Under the pieces are notes generated by a model that saw only the letters and a list, made by a program, of their open reading frames with translations, had not been told where the DNA came from and made no database searches. A stretch of DNA of 42,304 bases. Origin: CALVZT01 sp964368755 (GTDB lineage: Bacteria; Bacillota; Clostridia; Christensenellales; UBA1242). The stretch covers positions 1-42,304 of the forward strand of contig CAYJCR010000008.1 in NCBI GenBank assembly GCA_964368755.1. The letters are read 5' to 3'. Of the stretch, positions 16,215-24,175 are shown piece after piece; position 1 is the stretch's first letter, and every line of letters starts with the position of its first letter. The translations under genes and the position numbers were made by a program.

Positions 16215-17345
16215 ATGGTAGAAATCAAAGAAGTGACTACAAGAAAACAGATTAATGAGTTTGTTAATTTTCCACAGCGTTTGTATAAAGGCAATCCGTA
16301 TTTTGTTCCACCTTTGTTGTGTGATGAGAAAGCATTGTTCAATAGCAAGAAGAATGTCTCCTATGATGATAGCGAGGCTGTATATTATCTCGCATATCGC
16401 GATGGACAAGTTGTAGGTAGAGTAGCAGGTATTATACAGAAATTATATAATGCCAAAGTCAATGAGAAGAGAGTTCGTTTTTCGAGATTTGATAGTATAG
16501 ATGACTTAGAAGTATCAAGAGCATTATTTAGCGCAGTAGAGAACTGGGGTCGTAACAAAGGTATGGAGATTCTCCATGGACCACTTGGTTTTAATGACCT
16601 AGAAAGAGAAGGCTTATTGATAGAAGGCTTTGATCAACTTGGTACATTTGAAGAGCAATACAATTATGAGTATTATGCTAAGTTGATAGAAGATTATGGC
16701 TTTGAAAAAGAAGTTGATTGGTACGAATATCGTATACAGGGGCCTAAAGTTATAGATGAGAGAATTAATCGTATATCTAAGCTTGTCTTAAAAAGATATA
16801 ATCTCCACATAGCTCCAACTGAGAGCAAGAGAAAATATATCAAGAAGTACCGTGAAGGTATATTCAAAGTACTTGATGCTGCTTATGCACCTTTGCATGG
16901 GACTGTACCATTTACACCAAAAGTTCGAGACTCAATTATTGCACAGTTTATGTTAATCATTGATATGAGATTTGTAGTAACAGTTCTTGATGAAAATGAT
17001 TCTGTTGTAGCATTCGGAGTAGCATTCCCATCATTATCTGCTTCGGTACAGAAGTCTAAAGGTAGATTGTTTCCATTCGGAGTATTCAGGATCCTTCATC
17101 AGATAAAACATATCAAGAATATAGACTTTGGTCTAATTGCTATACATCCAGAGTATCAGAACAAAGGCGTTAACTCGATAATACTGAATGGATTATTTGA
17201 GACAATGGTCGATAATAACATTGAATATGCAGATACCAACCTTATGCTTGAGTATAATAATAGAATACAATCACAATGGGATGTATTTGATCACGTTCAG
17301 AATAAAAAACGTCGTTGTTACGTCAAAAAAATTGATGCTAAATAA
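16215..17345 (+). CDS. GNAT-superfamily acetyltransferase-like protein
   Basis: A 376-residue cytoplasmic protein. The N-terminus MVEIKEVTTRKQINEFVNFPQRLYKGNPYFVPPLL is the hallmark of a large, poorly characterised family found in many bacteria and annotated as N-acetyltransferase-like. It includes HGPLGFNDLEREGLLIEGFD (about 117-136), and a C-terminal acyl-CoA-binding-like segment LIAIHPEYQNKGVNSIIL (about 312-329), where QNKGVN replaces the usual Q/RxxGxG/A loop of GNAT enzymes. The substrate is unknown. AGGAGA 7 bases before the ATG and a strong own promoter support the start. The terminator stem begins inside the last codons. It is convergent with the large repeat protein. Confidence 0.8.
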   Translation: MVEIKEVTTRKQINEFVNFPQRLYKGNPYFVPPLLCDEKALFNSKKNVSYDDSEAVYYLAYRDGQVVGRVAGIIQKLYNAKVNEKRVRFSRFDSIDDLEVSRALFSAVENWGRNKGMEILHGPLGFNDLEREGLLIEGFDQLGTFEEQYNYEYYAKLIEDYGFEKEVDWYEYRIQGPKVIDERINRISKLVLKRYNLHIAPTESKRKYIKKYREGIFKVLDAAYAPLHGTVPFTPKVRDSIIAQFMLIIDMRFVVTVLDENDSVVAFGVAFPSLSASVQKSKGRLFPFGVFRILHQIKHIKNIDFGLIAIHPEYQNKGVNSIILNGLFETMVDNNIEYADTNLMLEYNNRIQSQWDVFDHVQNKKRRCYVKKIDAK

Positions 17346-17359
17346 AGCATCATTTTTTT
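17334..17359 (+). terminator. Terminator overlapping the end of the GNAT-like gene
   Basis: GATGCT (17334-17339) pairs with AGCATC (17346-17351), followed by a T run. The left arm is the last sense codons and the stop codon TAA is in the loop. Confidence 0.65.
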
Positions 17360-17370
17360 ATTGGTAAGAT

Positions 17371-17406
17371 AAAAAAAAGAGACAATCGTGTGATTATCTC
17401 TTTTTT
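17371..17406. terminator. Bidirectional terminator for the large repeat-protein gene
   Basis: A-rich run, AGAGA, AATC (84-87) with loop GTGT and GATT, then TCTCTTTTTT; one internal mismatch. It should end minus-strand transcription of the 1046-residue protein gene and back up the rightward terminator. Confidence 0.75.
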
Positions 17407-17409
17407 GTA

Positions 17410-20400
17410 TTATTCAACTTTGTTATCGTCAGATTTGTCTTCTGCCTTTACTTCAGCTTTCTGTGCTTTGATAGTCTCTTTGTTGGCTTTGTTAAGTTGT
17501 GCTTGTCTTGATCTAATCTCACGTTGCTCTTCTGCTTTGATATTGGCAGGATCTAGTAGATAAGCTTCGACTGAACTCAATTTGTCAAGTTGTGCTTGAA
17601 GTTTGTTCCTAGTCTTTGCATATTTTGAGAACAATCTCTCTTTCTTTGCAGAAACTGATTCTTTAGATAGAGAAGCTTCATAATCAAGTTTGTTTTTCTC
17701 TATTGTCTTATTGATATCTTCGCGTTGAGCTTTGATAGTATTAAGCTTTTCTTCTCTCTGCTTAGCAAGTTCACGTCTTACAACGTCATCATTAAGAGTA
17801 GTTGATCTATCATATTTGCCTTGCTTTACTTTAACTTTCTTGTTGAATTTTATCTTTCTTGTTCCAATGCTTATGATTGCGAATAGCAATACTACAGCAA
17901 GAGCAAGTGTTGGGATAAGTATCCAGAAGTTAACTTGTTGACCATCTGGGGTATCTTCTACAGGCTCTTCTTCCTCTTCTTCGCCAGTAACTGTACAGAT
18001 AATTGTATTGTCATTGACTTCGACTTCATCGGTAGAGAAGGACGTATCAAGCAACTCAACTGTCAAGTCATCAAAGTATGCTATGCCAGATGTTGCTACA
18101 TCTAAGCCAAGACCAAGTGTTACAGTAAGTGTCTGATCATTTGATGCTGTGATATAGTAAGTGTATTGCTCCCAACCATTGTTCTCGTTTGAGTCAGTTG
18201 TAATAGCTGAGAACTTATCATCAGTATTGTTGATTGTGAAGTTGGCGCCTTTGTATAATTTGTTGTCTTCAACGTTCTCTGCGCTTTCGGTAGAAAGGTT
18301 AAGAGTTTTAACCCATACTGATACTCTGTATTGACTGTTGGCTGTAAGTGATATACTGATGTTGTTGGTATATCCATAACCTTTGTCTTGAGCGTTGTTA
18401 ATCATAAGTACGCTTGTATCAATTGCATCGGTAGGGAGGAGTGGAGAATTGGATGTCAATTCTTCTATCTTAACGATACCAGCTCTAGTTCCTTCTGGCT
18501 TAGTTGTTGTCTCTTTGAGAAGGGAAGGAGTATAAGTATCATCGCTGTTCTTGTTTGTGTAGTTGTTGAATCTGTTGACAACTAAGTTAGTTGTTTGTTC
18601 TGTTGCATTATGATTTGATTCTTTGGCATCGAATACTTCTTTTGTGGAAGTGATAACTTCAACATTATCAACGAAGACATAACCACTAGTTGCTTTGTCA
18701 TAAGAACTTCCAAGTCCTACAATGAGATTTGCAGTTTGGCTAGCAGAACTTGTTCTGATGTACATTGTGTAAACTGTCCAGTTACTCTCACTAAACTGAT
18801 TGGCAATGCTAGAAAGAACTATTCCAGCATCATTAACTAGTCTAATATTAAGTCCACCTTGCTCAGCGTCGGCTCCTTGAGTCTTAGCATACAAAGATAT
18901 TGCATAATAAGAATTAGTTGATAGAGATATGTTTGAGCTCTTATATTCTACAAAGTTGCCTGCAGCTCCAATAACAAGAACGTTGTTTGTTGTTGAAGTA
19001 ATGCTATTCGTAGATCCAGGATATCCAGTTGTGCCTGGGTTAGAGAATGGATAATTTTTGCTATTGAAATGATTTTGATTGATATTGATTATACCACTGT
19101 TTGTTACATCATTTGTGCTTGTCCAGCTCTTTGGAGCCAATGGATAAGTTACGTCTTCATCGCTTTGAGCGAAGTTGAATGCACCGTTAAGTACGCTTGT
19201 TGTATCTGCAATATCGCTTGAAGAGTATGCTGTTACAGATTTTGCGTTGGAAGATGAACTGTATGAAGAGTATGTGCTGTAATCGATCTGCATTAATGTT
19301 ACATTGTCGAATACTACAAGTCCTGATTGAGTAGTCTCGGTTGTGCCAAGTCCAAGTGTGATATAGAAGTTAATATCTTTGTATGGGTTACCTTCGATAT
19401 ACAATGAGTACTCTGTGTATCCGTTAAGTGATGAATTGGTTGCTGTTGTTTTGACTGAGCTATAAGAACCTGTGATAGCATTAGTATCAGAAGTTGCTTC
19501 TTTAATACCAAGGTATGCGCCTGTTGATACATCAACTGTCTTTGCGTATACACTCAATCTATAATAACCATGTTGAGCTATTGTAATAGGAGTTGTTGAT
19601 TTGTATGAAGTATAGCTAGCAGTCTTGTTATTGATGTATAATGCTTTTGTATTAGCAGCTGCTGTATAAAGTAGTCCAGGAGCTGTGCCTTCAATACCTA
19701 CAACGCTATTTGAAGATACATCGCCGATACCGTGTACTTTCTCGCCACCAGCATTGGAATCTACAACCCATTGAGTATTAGTTGTGTCTTCGAAGTTGCC
19801 ATTTGCAACAGCGATATATTTGTTATCACTCTTGAGGTCGAGTTCGGCAGATAATGCTCTAACTGTACTAGTCTCTTGGACATACTTGTCTTCTGATACT
19901 TGACTAATTGTGATATTGTCGAAAAATACTTTGCCATCAGTTGTCTTATTAGTCTTGGCACCGAGCCACAACTCAAGTTTGACAGATTCTGACTTAAATT
20001 CGCTAGTAGTTAAGTAGAAGTATGCTGTCTTCCATGTAGAAGATGTATTGATGTCTTCGATGTATAGAGTTTTGTTCATACCACTAACATATATAGAAGC
20101 ACCGTTGTTATCGCTATCTGTATATACCAATACTTTGATGATGAAGTATCCGTTAGCACTAAGAGTGATAGAAGAAGAGTTGGTATAACCAGCTCTAGTT
20201 GCACCGTCTTTTGACTTGATCATAAGGATATTCTGATCGCTAGAGGTTGCATCAAGTACTCCAGGGTTAGTTGAGTATTCAGAAAAGGCACTTTCGTTAA
20301 GTTTGATAACGCCTTTTTCTGTGCCAGCATCATCGCTACCAGTAGCCAAAGTCCATGATGAAGGAGAATATGGCTTGTTGGCAGATGTGTATGAACTAGA

Positions 20401-20550
20401 AGTAAAATTGCTGTTTGTAAATGAAACAGCAGAATTGTAACTGGCATATGTGCTACCAATATTTGATTGTCTTGTCACAATAAGTGCAAGAGCAAATACA
20501 ATAGACATTGCTACTAATAATATTTTGGTAATCGGAGTTTTGATTCTCAT
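17410..20550 (-). CDS. Surface protein with four lectin-like repeats, membrane helix and cytoplasmic coiled coil
   Basis: A 1046-residue protein. A signal sequence or signal anchor (residues 8-30) is followed by four diverged repeats of about 190-200 residues. Each has a hydrophobic core phrase (GYFIIKVLVYT, GYYRLSVYAKT, SYYAISLYAKT, SQYRVSVWVKT) and ends in a strand like VFFDNITISQV, VVFDNVTLMQI, VFVDNVEVI or AYFDDLTVELL. This is the pattern of galactose-binding/CBM jelly-roll domains. An acidic linker (EEEEEPVEDT) leads to one membrane helix (about 873-896) and a 150-residue, Lys/Glu/Arg-rich coiled-coil tail in the cytoplasm. The tail is unusual: most surface proteins end a few residues after the anchor. 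TAGGT lies upstream of the ATG. Glycan binding is inferred from fold pattern; no enzyme domain is seen. Confidence 0.85.
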   Translation of the reverse strand: MRIKTPITKILLVAMSIVFALALIVTRQSNIGSTYASYNSAVSFTNSNFTSSSYTSANKPYSPSSWTLATGSDDAGTEKGVIKLNESAFSEYSTNPGVLDATSSDQNILMIKSKDGATRAGYTNSSSITLSANGYFIIKVLVYTDSDNNGASIYVSGMNKTLYIEDINTSSTWKTAYFYLTTSEFKSESVKLELWLGAKTNKTTDGKVFFDNITISQVSEDKYVQETSTVRALSAELDLKSDNKYIAVANGNFEDTTNTQWVVDSNAGGEKVHGIGDVSSNSVVGIEGTAPGLLYTAAANTKALYINNKTASYTSYKSTTPITIAQHGYYRLSVYAKTVDVSTGAYLGIKEATSDTNAITGSYSSVKTTATNSSLNGYTEYSLYIEGNPYKDINFYITLGLGTTETTQSGLVVFDNVTLMQIDYSTYSSYSSSSNAKSVTAYSSSDIADTTSVLNGAFNFAQSDEDVTYPLAPKSWTSTNDVTNSGIININQNHFNSKNYPFSNPGTTGYPGSTNSITSTTNNVLVIGAAGNFVEYKSSNISLSTNSYYAISLYAKTQGADAEQGGLNIRLVNDAGIVLSSIANQFSESNWTVYTMYIRTSSASQTANLIVGLGSSYDKATSGYVFVDNVEVITSTKEVFDAKESNHNATEQTTNLVVNRFNNYTNKNSDDTYTPSLLKETTTKPEGTRAGIVKIEELTSNSPLLPTDAIDTSVLMINNAQDKGYGYTNNISISLTANSQYRVSVWVKTLNLSTESAENVEDNKLYKGANFTINNTDDKFSAITTDSNENNGWEQYTYYITASNDQTLTVTLGLGLDVATSGIAYFDDLTVELLDTSFSTDEVEVNDNTIICTVTGEEEEEEPVEDTPDGQQVNFWILIPTLALAVVLLFAIISIGTRKIKFNKKVKVKQGKYDRSTTLNDDVVRRELAKQREEKLNTIKAQREDINKTIEKNKLDYEASLSKESVSAKKERLFSKYAKTRNKLQAQLDKLSSVEAYLLDPANIKAEEQREIRSRQAQLNKANKETIKAQKAEVKAEDKSDDNKVE

Positions 20551-20626
20551 TGAATGACCTACTTTTAATGTAATATATTTTTTGCTTTTGTTTTGCCCAA
20601 CTCATATTGATAATTTGGACTCCATT

Positions 20627-20655
20627 AGTATATAACAAAATAATTAATTTTGCAA
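20627..20655 (-). promoter_or_regulatory. Promoter of the large repeat-protein gene
   Basis: On the minus strand TTGCAA (20650-20655), a 17-base spacer and TATACT (20627-20632). TTGCAA is its own reverse complement, so the same six bases are available to the divergent TSUP promoter. The leader is about 70 bases. Confidence 0.65.
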
Positions 20656-20675
20656 ATAAAAATTTGTAATATATT

Positions 20676-20681
20676 TATAAT
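20676..20681 (+). promoter_or_regulatory. -10 box of the first TSUP gene, apparently leaderless
   Basis: Consensus TATAAT ends 6 bases before the ATG at 20688, and no Shine-Dalgarno is present. The nearest -35, TTGCAA at 20650-20655, is 20 bases away, which is longer than ideal. Confidence 0.5.
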
Positions 20682-20687
20682 AAATAT

Positions 20688-21047
20688 ATGAGTATAAATA
20701 AAATTATCCTTATATGCGTAAGTGGGGCAATAATAGGTATGATAAATGGCTGCTTTGGAGGCGGAGGAGGAATGCTTTGTGTGCCCGTCCTAAGATATAT
20801 ATCTCAACTTGACGAAAAACACTCCCATGCTACAGCAATAATGGTAATGTTACCAATAAGTATTGCCAGCGCAATAATATATATAACAATGGGGAATGTG
20901 GATTTTGTCCAATGCGCGTGGACTTCTATTGGAGTCGTAGCTGGAGGTATAGTTGGGGCATATGTACTCAATACGGCTAGCAATACAGTTATCGAACTTG
21001 TATTCATAACGATAATGCTGGCGGCGGGGTTAAAGATGGTGATATGA
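20688..21047 (+). CDS. TSUP/DUF81 half-size membrane permease (first of pair)
   Basis: A 119-residue membrane protein with about four hydrophobic helices. It begins with the TSUP (TauE/SafE) signature GAIIGMINGCFGGGGGMLCVPVLRYI, and the phrase HATAIMVMLPISIASAIIY is the usual helix 2. This family exports or imports small organosulfur anions such as sulfite or sulfoacetate; the substrate here is unknown. Full-length members have two such halves in about 250 residues, whereas here the halves are separate genes overlapping at ATGA, probably forming a heterodimer. The arrangement recurs in Clostridia, so I do not treat it as a frameshift. The ATG has no ribosome binding site and sits 6 bases after a TATAAT. 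Confidence 0.85.
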   Translation: MSINKIILICVSGAIIGMINGCFGGGGGMLCVPVLRYISQLDEKHSHATAIMVMLPISIASAIIYITMGNVDFVQCAWTSIGVVAGGIVGAYVLNTASNTVIELVFITIMLAAGLKMVI

Positions 21048-21454
21048 TGATTGTTTGGTTAATAATAGCAGGTGCTGTAGGTGGGGTGTTCGGCGGCATG
21101 GGAATGGGTGGTGGCACATTACTCATACCAATACTAACGATATTTCTTCAAGTGGGGCAGAAACAAGCCCAATTTATCAATCTTGCAACGTTTGTCGTAA
21201 TGGCAAGTATTGCATTGATTATTCATTGCAAAAACCATTTAGTCAAATTCAAAGATGGATTGCTCTTGGCTGGGGTAGGAATAGTGTTCTCGGTAGGAAG
21301 TTCATTATTGATATCAAAAGTAAATAATGAGATGCTAAGATTTTTATTCGGAACGTTTTTGGTTATGATAGCTATGATTCAACTGACTTTGATGATAGTT
21401 AACTATATAAATAATAGAGGAAATTTGCAGACAAAAAGCAAGTGGATATATTAG
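21044..21454 (+). CDS. TSUP/DUF81 half-size membrane permease (second of pair)
   Basis: A 136-residue membrane protein with about four helices. It repeats the TSUP signature (AGAVGGVFGGMGMGGGTLLIPILTIFL) and the helix-2 phrase AQFINLATFVVMASIALIIH, ending with a polar tail. Start at 21044 overlaps the stop codon of the first half (ATGATGATT; the ATG at 21047 is equally possible), which implies translational coupling and an equal ratio of the two subunits. It presumably completes the transporter as the second half. A weak hairpin with a T run follows. Confidence 0.85.
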   Translation: MMIVWLIIAGAVGGVFGGMGMGGGTLLIPILTIFLQVGQKQAQFINLATFVVMASIALIIHCKNHLVKFKDGLLLAGVGIVFSVGSSLLISKVNNEMLRFLFGTFLVMIAMIQLTLMIVNYINNRGNLQTKSKWIY

Positions 21455-21495
21455 TTTTGAGTCTGTGATTTGTATAAATAACACTTTGTTGAAAC

Positions 21496-21519
21496 GTTAC
21501 ATAAGTAACAAACTTTTTT
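21496..21519 (+). terminator. Weak terminator after the TSUP pair
   Basis: GTTAC (21496-21500), loop ATAA, GTAAC (21505-21509), then AAACTTTTTT. An alternative outer stem TTTGTT/AACAAA is possible. Confidence 0.4.
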
Positions 21520-21554
21520 GATGTTATCAAAATTGATTTGTCATCAAAAAATAG

Positions 21555-21583
21555 TAGACTAGATTTGTTAGTTGTGCTATAAT
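21555..21583 (+). promoter_or_regulatory. Promoter of the ferredoxin gene
   Basis: Weak -35 TAGACT (21555-21560), a 17-base spacer and consensus TATAAT (21578-21583) with an upstream TG. Confidence 0.6.
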
Positions 21584-21611
21584 CGGGTATCGAATTAAAG
21601 TGGAGGAAAGT

Positions 21612-21782
21612 ATGGTTAATCAAGATAAATGCATCGGATGTGGAGCATGTGAAAGTATGTGCCCTGTAGGAGCAATCAAGCTCGGAAGTAACGGCAAGGC
21701 ACAAATCGATACTAACATATGTATCAAATGTGGTGCGTGTGAGAACCTCTGCCCTGTAGAAGCAATCACCATAGAGAGATAG
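21612..21782 (+). CDS. 2x[4Fe-4S] ferredoxin
   Basis: A 56-residue clostridial-type ferredoxin, a small soluble electron carrier. Two CxxCxxCxxxCP motifs are complete: CIGCGACESMCP (residues 8-19) and CIKCGACENLCP (37-48), in the usual near-symmetric arrangement. The frame opens at 21600, but GTGGAGGAAAGT immediately before the ATG at 21612 sets the start. It has its own promoter and appears monocistronic. Nothing nearby shows its redox partner; in anaerobes such proteins serve pyruvate oxidation, hydrogenases and many other reactions. Confidence 0.95.
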   Translation: MVNQDKCIGCGACESMCPVGAIKLGSNGKAQIDTNICIKCGACENLCPVEAITIER

Positions 21783-21908
21783 ACCCGTAAGTTATCAAAA
21801 ATTGGGGGTGTACAAACTCAATTTTGTATGATATAGTGTCTCAAGAAGAATATTTATATTTTTTTTGAGAACAGAGACGTGTTTTTGATGAGTTAAAAGG
21901 AGACAAGT

Positions 21909-23423
21909 TTGGATAAGGTAGCTTTCATACAACTAGACACTAATGTTTTGAAAATGGAACTAGCAAATGTATTGCCATCTGGTAATTTTATGGTTTTTGA
22001 TGAGATGGTAGAAGTGGTTCATTTTTCTCAAGACTTACAAAGAGATGGTTTTATCAAACCAGCAAGAATATCAGAGACAATTAGCATTCTTTCAATGTTT
22101 AAGACATTGTGCGATGTTAATGGCGTAGTCAATACTATTGCTATTGCAACACATCTATTCAAAGATTTCAAGAACCATAGAAGTTTCTTTGAAGAGATAT
22201 ACAATACCAACGGATTTAAGTTCAAGATAATGACCAACGAAGAGGAGTTACAAGCTCTCTATGTTGGAGTTATCAATACTCTAGATATACCTAAGGCACT
22301 CATAGTCGATGTATCGGCTGGGAGTACTAACTTGATAGTATATAATCGTAGGAATATCCTTAATCAAGAAGTTATCAGCATGGGCGCAGAGGCTTTGTCA
22401 CAATTGTTCTGTGAGTCCAAAGATGCTCCAGAAGTCAACTGTGCTAAGATGGTAGAGTTGTTCCGCAACGAACTTAAGAGTTTCCCTTGGATCAAAGGTA
22501 TCGATGAGGAGTTTAAGTATATCGGCTCTGGCAGTGCTTTCCGCAATATGGGTATGCTAAGCCGTAAGCTTAAGAAATATCCTCTAGATGTTGATCATAA
22601 CTATACTATGGCTCAAGGCGATGTTACAGCAGTATACGATCTTATCAAGACTCTCGATGTAGACAAGGCTAGGAAGATCAAAGGCATATCCTCTGATAGT
22701 TCAGATATCCTTGTTAGTGGTATTTGTATTGCTAAGGCAGTGCTTGATGAAGTCAAGGCTTCGGAAGTTACAATCTCTTCTAAGAGTGCACTTGATGGCA
22801 TTATGTTCAATTATGCTATGCCTGTCACGAATGAGAAACCTATCAGCGATTTGTTAGGATTTAGTCTTGAGAATAACAATTTGTTCTATGATGACCCTAA
22901 GGCCAACGCAAGACAAGTTGGCGAACTTGCCCTTATATTGTTTAGACAGCTCAAAGTTCTTCATAAATTGCCACGTGGATACATCAAAGTATTAAGAATT
23001 GCATCTATTATGCATGATTCTGGCAAGAGAATTAAGTTCGACAAGCACACAAAGAATGGATTTCATGTTGTGCTTAACTCAGACGTATATGGAGCAACTC
23101 ATAGAGAGATGGTGCTAGCAGCATTTGTATGTGCGTGCCAAGACAGCAATGACTTCAGCCTTGTTGATTGGGTAAGATACAAAGATATCGTTACTGAAGA
23201 AGACTTGGGTGCTATCAAGAAGTTGGCAATAATAGTCAGGATAGCAGAAGCACTAGATAGAACACATCGTGGTGCAGTAGTAGATGTAAGCTGTGATGTC
23301 TTAGGCGACTCAGTCATCATGAAGACAATTGTCACAACAGATGCATCACTAGAAGTAAGAGAAGCAATGAAAGCAGGTGGGGATTTTAAGAGGGCTTATA
23401 ACAAGAATCTCGAGGTCCTATAA
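21909..23423 (+). CDS. Ppx/GppA phosphatase-like protein with HD domain
   Basis: A 504-residue protein with an N-terminal Ppx/GppA actin-like ATPase fold (about 1-300) and a C-terminal HD domain (about 310-490). Related enzymes hydrolyse inorganic polyphosphate or the 5'-phosphate of pppGpp. The Glu-rich NEEELQALYVGV (about 110-121), equivalent to the catalytic glutamate segment, is kept. However, the first phosphate loop reads QLDTNVLKMEL instead of DIGSNS, and the second reads VDVSAGSTNLI instead of DIGGGS, so activity may be altered. The HD pair is present in IMHDSGK. The start is a TTG at 21909, supported by AAAAGGAGA 5-8 bases upstream. A strong terminator follows. Confidence 0.8.
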   Translation: MDKVAFIQLDTNVLKMELANVLPSGNFMVFDEMVEVVHFSQDLQRDGFIKPARISETISILSMFKTLCDVNGVVNTIAIATHLFKDFKNHRSFFEEIYNTNGFKFKIMTNEEELQALYVGVINTLDIPKALIVDVSAGSTNLIVYNRRNILNQEVISMGAEALSQLFCESKDAPEVNCAKMVELFRNELKSFPWIKGIDEEFKYIGSGSAFRNMGMLSRKLKKYPLDVDHNYTMAQGDVTAVYDLIKTLDVDKARKIKGISSDSSDILVSGICIAKAVLDEVKASEVTISSKSALDGIMFNYAMPVTNEKPISDLLGFSLENNNLFYDDPKANARQVGELALILFRQLKVLHKLPRGYIKVLRIASIMHDSGKRIKFDKHTKNGFHVVLNSDVYGATHREMVLAAFVCACQDSNDFSLVDWVRYKDIVTEEDLGAIKKLAIIVRIAEALDRTHRGAVVDVSCDVLGDSVIMKTIVTTDASLEVREAMKAGGDFKRAYNKNLEVL

Positions 23424-23441
23424 CCAAACGGCATAAATTGG

Positions 23442-23471
23442 CGCAAGTCTACGTTAGACTTGCGTTTTTTA
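23442..23471 (+). terminator. Intrinsic terminator after the Ppx/GppA-like gene
   Basis: CGCAAGTCTA (23442-23451), loop CGT, TAGACTTGCG (23455-23464), then a T run: a perfect 10-bp stem. Confidence 0.92.
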
Positions 23472-23698
23472 TTCGGTCGAGTATGTCCGTATACACTCCC
23501 TTGATAAATACGCGTCTGCCTTGACTTGCATCCAATTTCTGCCATTTGGAGATAAACTGTGTAGATGAAGACAACTAAACAATCTAGTGAAGGGCGCAAT
23601 TTGCGTCCCCTTCGAAGAATATATACTGTGCGTTATGGCAAATAATAGGTCATAATATGACAAATAATTGCATAAGTATATACCAAAAGGAATTAAAA
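23472..23698. other. Intergenic region with a G/C-rich hairpin
   Basis: No gene is supported. GAAGGG at 23589-23594 and CCCTTC at 23608-23613 flank CGCA/TGCG arms (23595-23605), giving a hairpin in otherwise AT-rich DNA. TATACT at 23622-23627 follows it. It could be part of a promoter, a 5' leader of the ylmC-like gene, or a small RNA. Confidence 0.4.
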
Positions 23699-24067
23699 GT
23701 GGAGACTTCTTTTCTTGAACTTAGATGCAAGCAAGTTATCAATGTCATAGATGGTAGGCTTCTCGGGCATATCATTGATGTTATTATTGACATTAGAAGT
23801 AGTAAGATATTGGGGTTGGTTGTTCCAGGCAACAAAGGCATACTCAATATTTTTAAGTCATCGGAAGAGATATATATTCCATATTGCAACATTTGTAAAA
23901 TAGGCCAAGATACAATACTCGTTGAACTTAACAATCTCCCTATGAGCAAAAGAGAACGTAGAAGTACTCGTATTCTTGCCAAAGAGAAGCCAATAGAAGA
24001 AAGCGCAATTGATCTAAAGAGCTTTCAATCCAAAAGCATTGTAGAAGAAGATGAATTTGTTAATTAA
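23699..24067 (+). CDS. PRC-barrel protein of the YlmC/YmxH sporulation family
   Basis: A 122-residue protein. Residues 4-80 form a PRC-barrel with the family's opening phrase SFLELRCKQVINVIDGRLLGHIIDVIID and the central GLVVPG. Members YlmC and YmxH are conserved in spore formers, with YmxH coded in sporulation regions, but no biochemical role is established. The tail (about 81-122) is charged and lacks homology I can name. I start it at GTG 23699, because AAAAGGA lies 7 bases upstream and family members begin at this point; the frame runs 14 codons further up to an ATG at 23657 that has no ribosome site. A terminator follows and nrdR comes next. Confidence 0.8.
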   Translation: METSFLELRCKQVINVIDGRLLGHIIDVIIDIRSSKILGLVVPGNKGILNIFKSSEEIYIPYCNICKIGQDTILVELNNLPMSKRERRSTRILAKEKPIEESAIDLKSFQSKSIVEEDEFVN

Positions 24068-24090
24068 ACTAGCTTGAGGCTAGTTTTTTG
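24067..24090 (+). terminator. Intrinsic terminator after the ylmC-like gene
   Basis: AAACTAGC (24067-24074), loop TTGAG, GCTAGTTT (24080-24087), then more T. Confidence 0.85.
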
Positions 24091-24126
24091 TTAAATAAAA
24101 TATTTGTATTTATTTGTACAAAACAT

Positions 24127-24155
24127 TTGTCAATAATTGCAATATTTGGTACACT
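24127..24155 (+). promoter_or_regulatory. Promoter of nrdR
   Basis: TTGTCA (24127-24132), a 17-base spacer and TACACT (24150-24155) with TG at 24147-24148. The leader is only about 14 bases and holds the GAGGA site. Confidence 0.7.
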
Positions 24156-24175
24156 ACTAATGCAGAGGAAATGAT

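Noticed and set aside
20688..21454. A frameshift in a single TSUP gene
   Set aside because: Each half starts with a full family signature and the overlap is a normal ATGA-type coupling.
23396..23663. Two minus-strand frames in the intergenic region before the ylmC-like gene
   Set aside because: No ribosome sites, they run through a terminator stem and overlap real genes at both ends.
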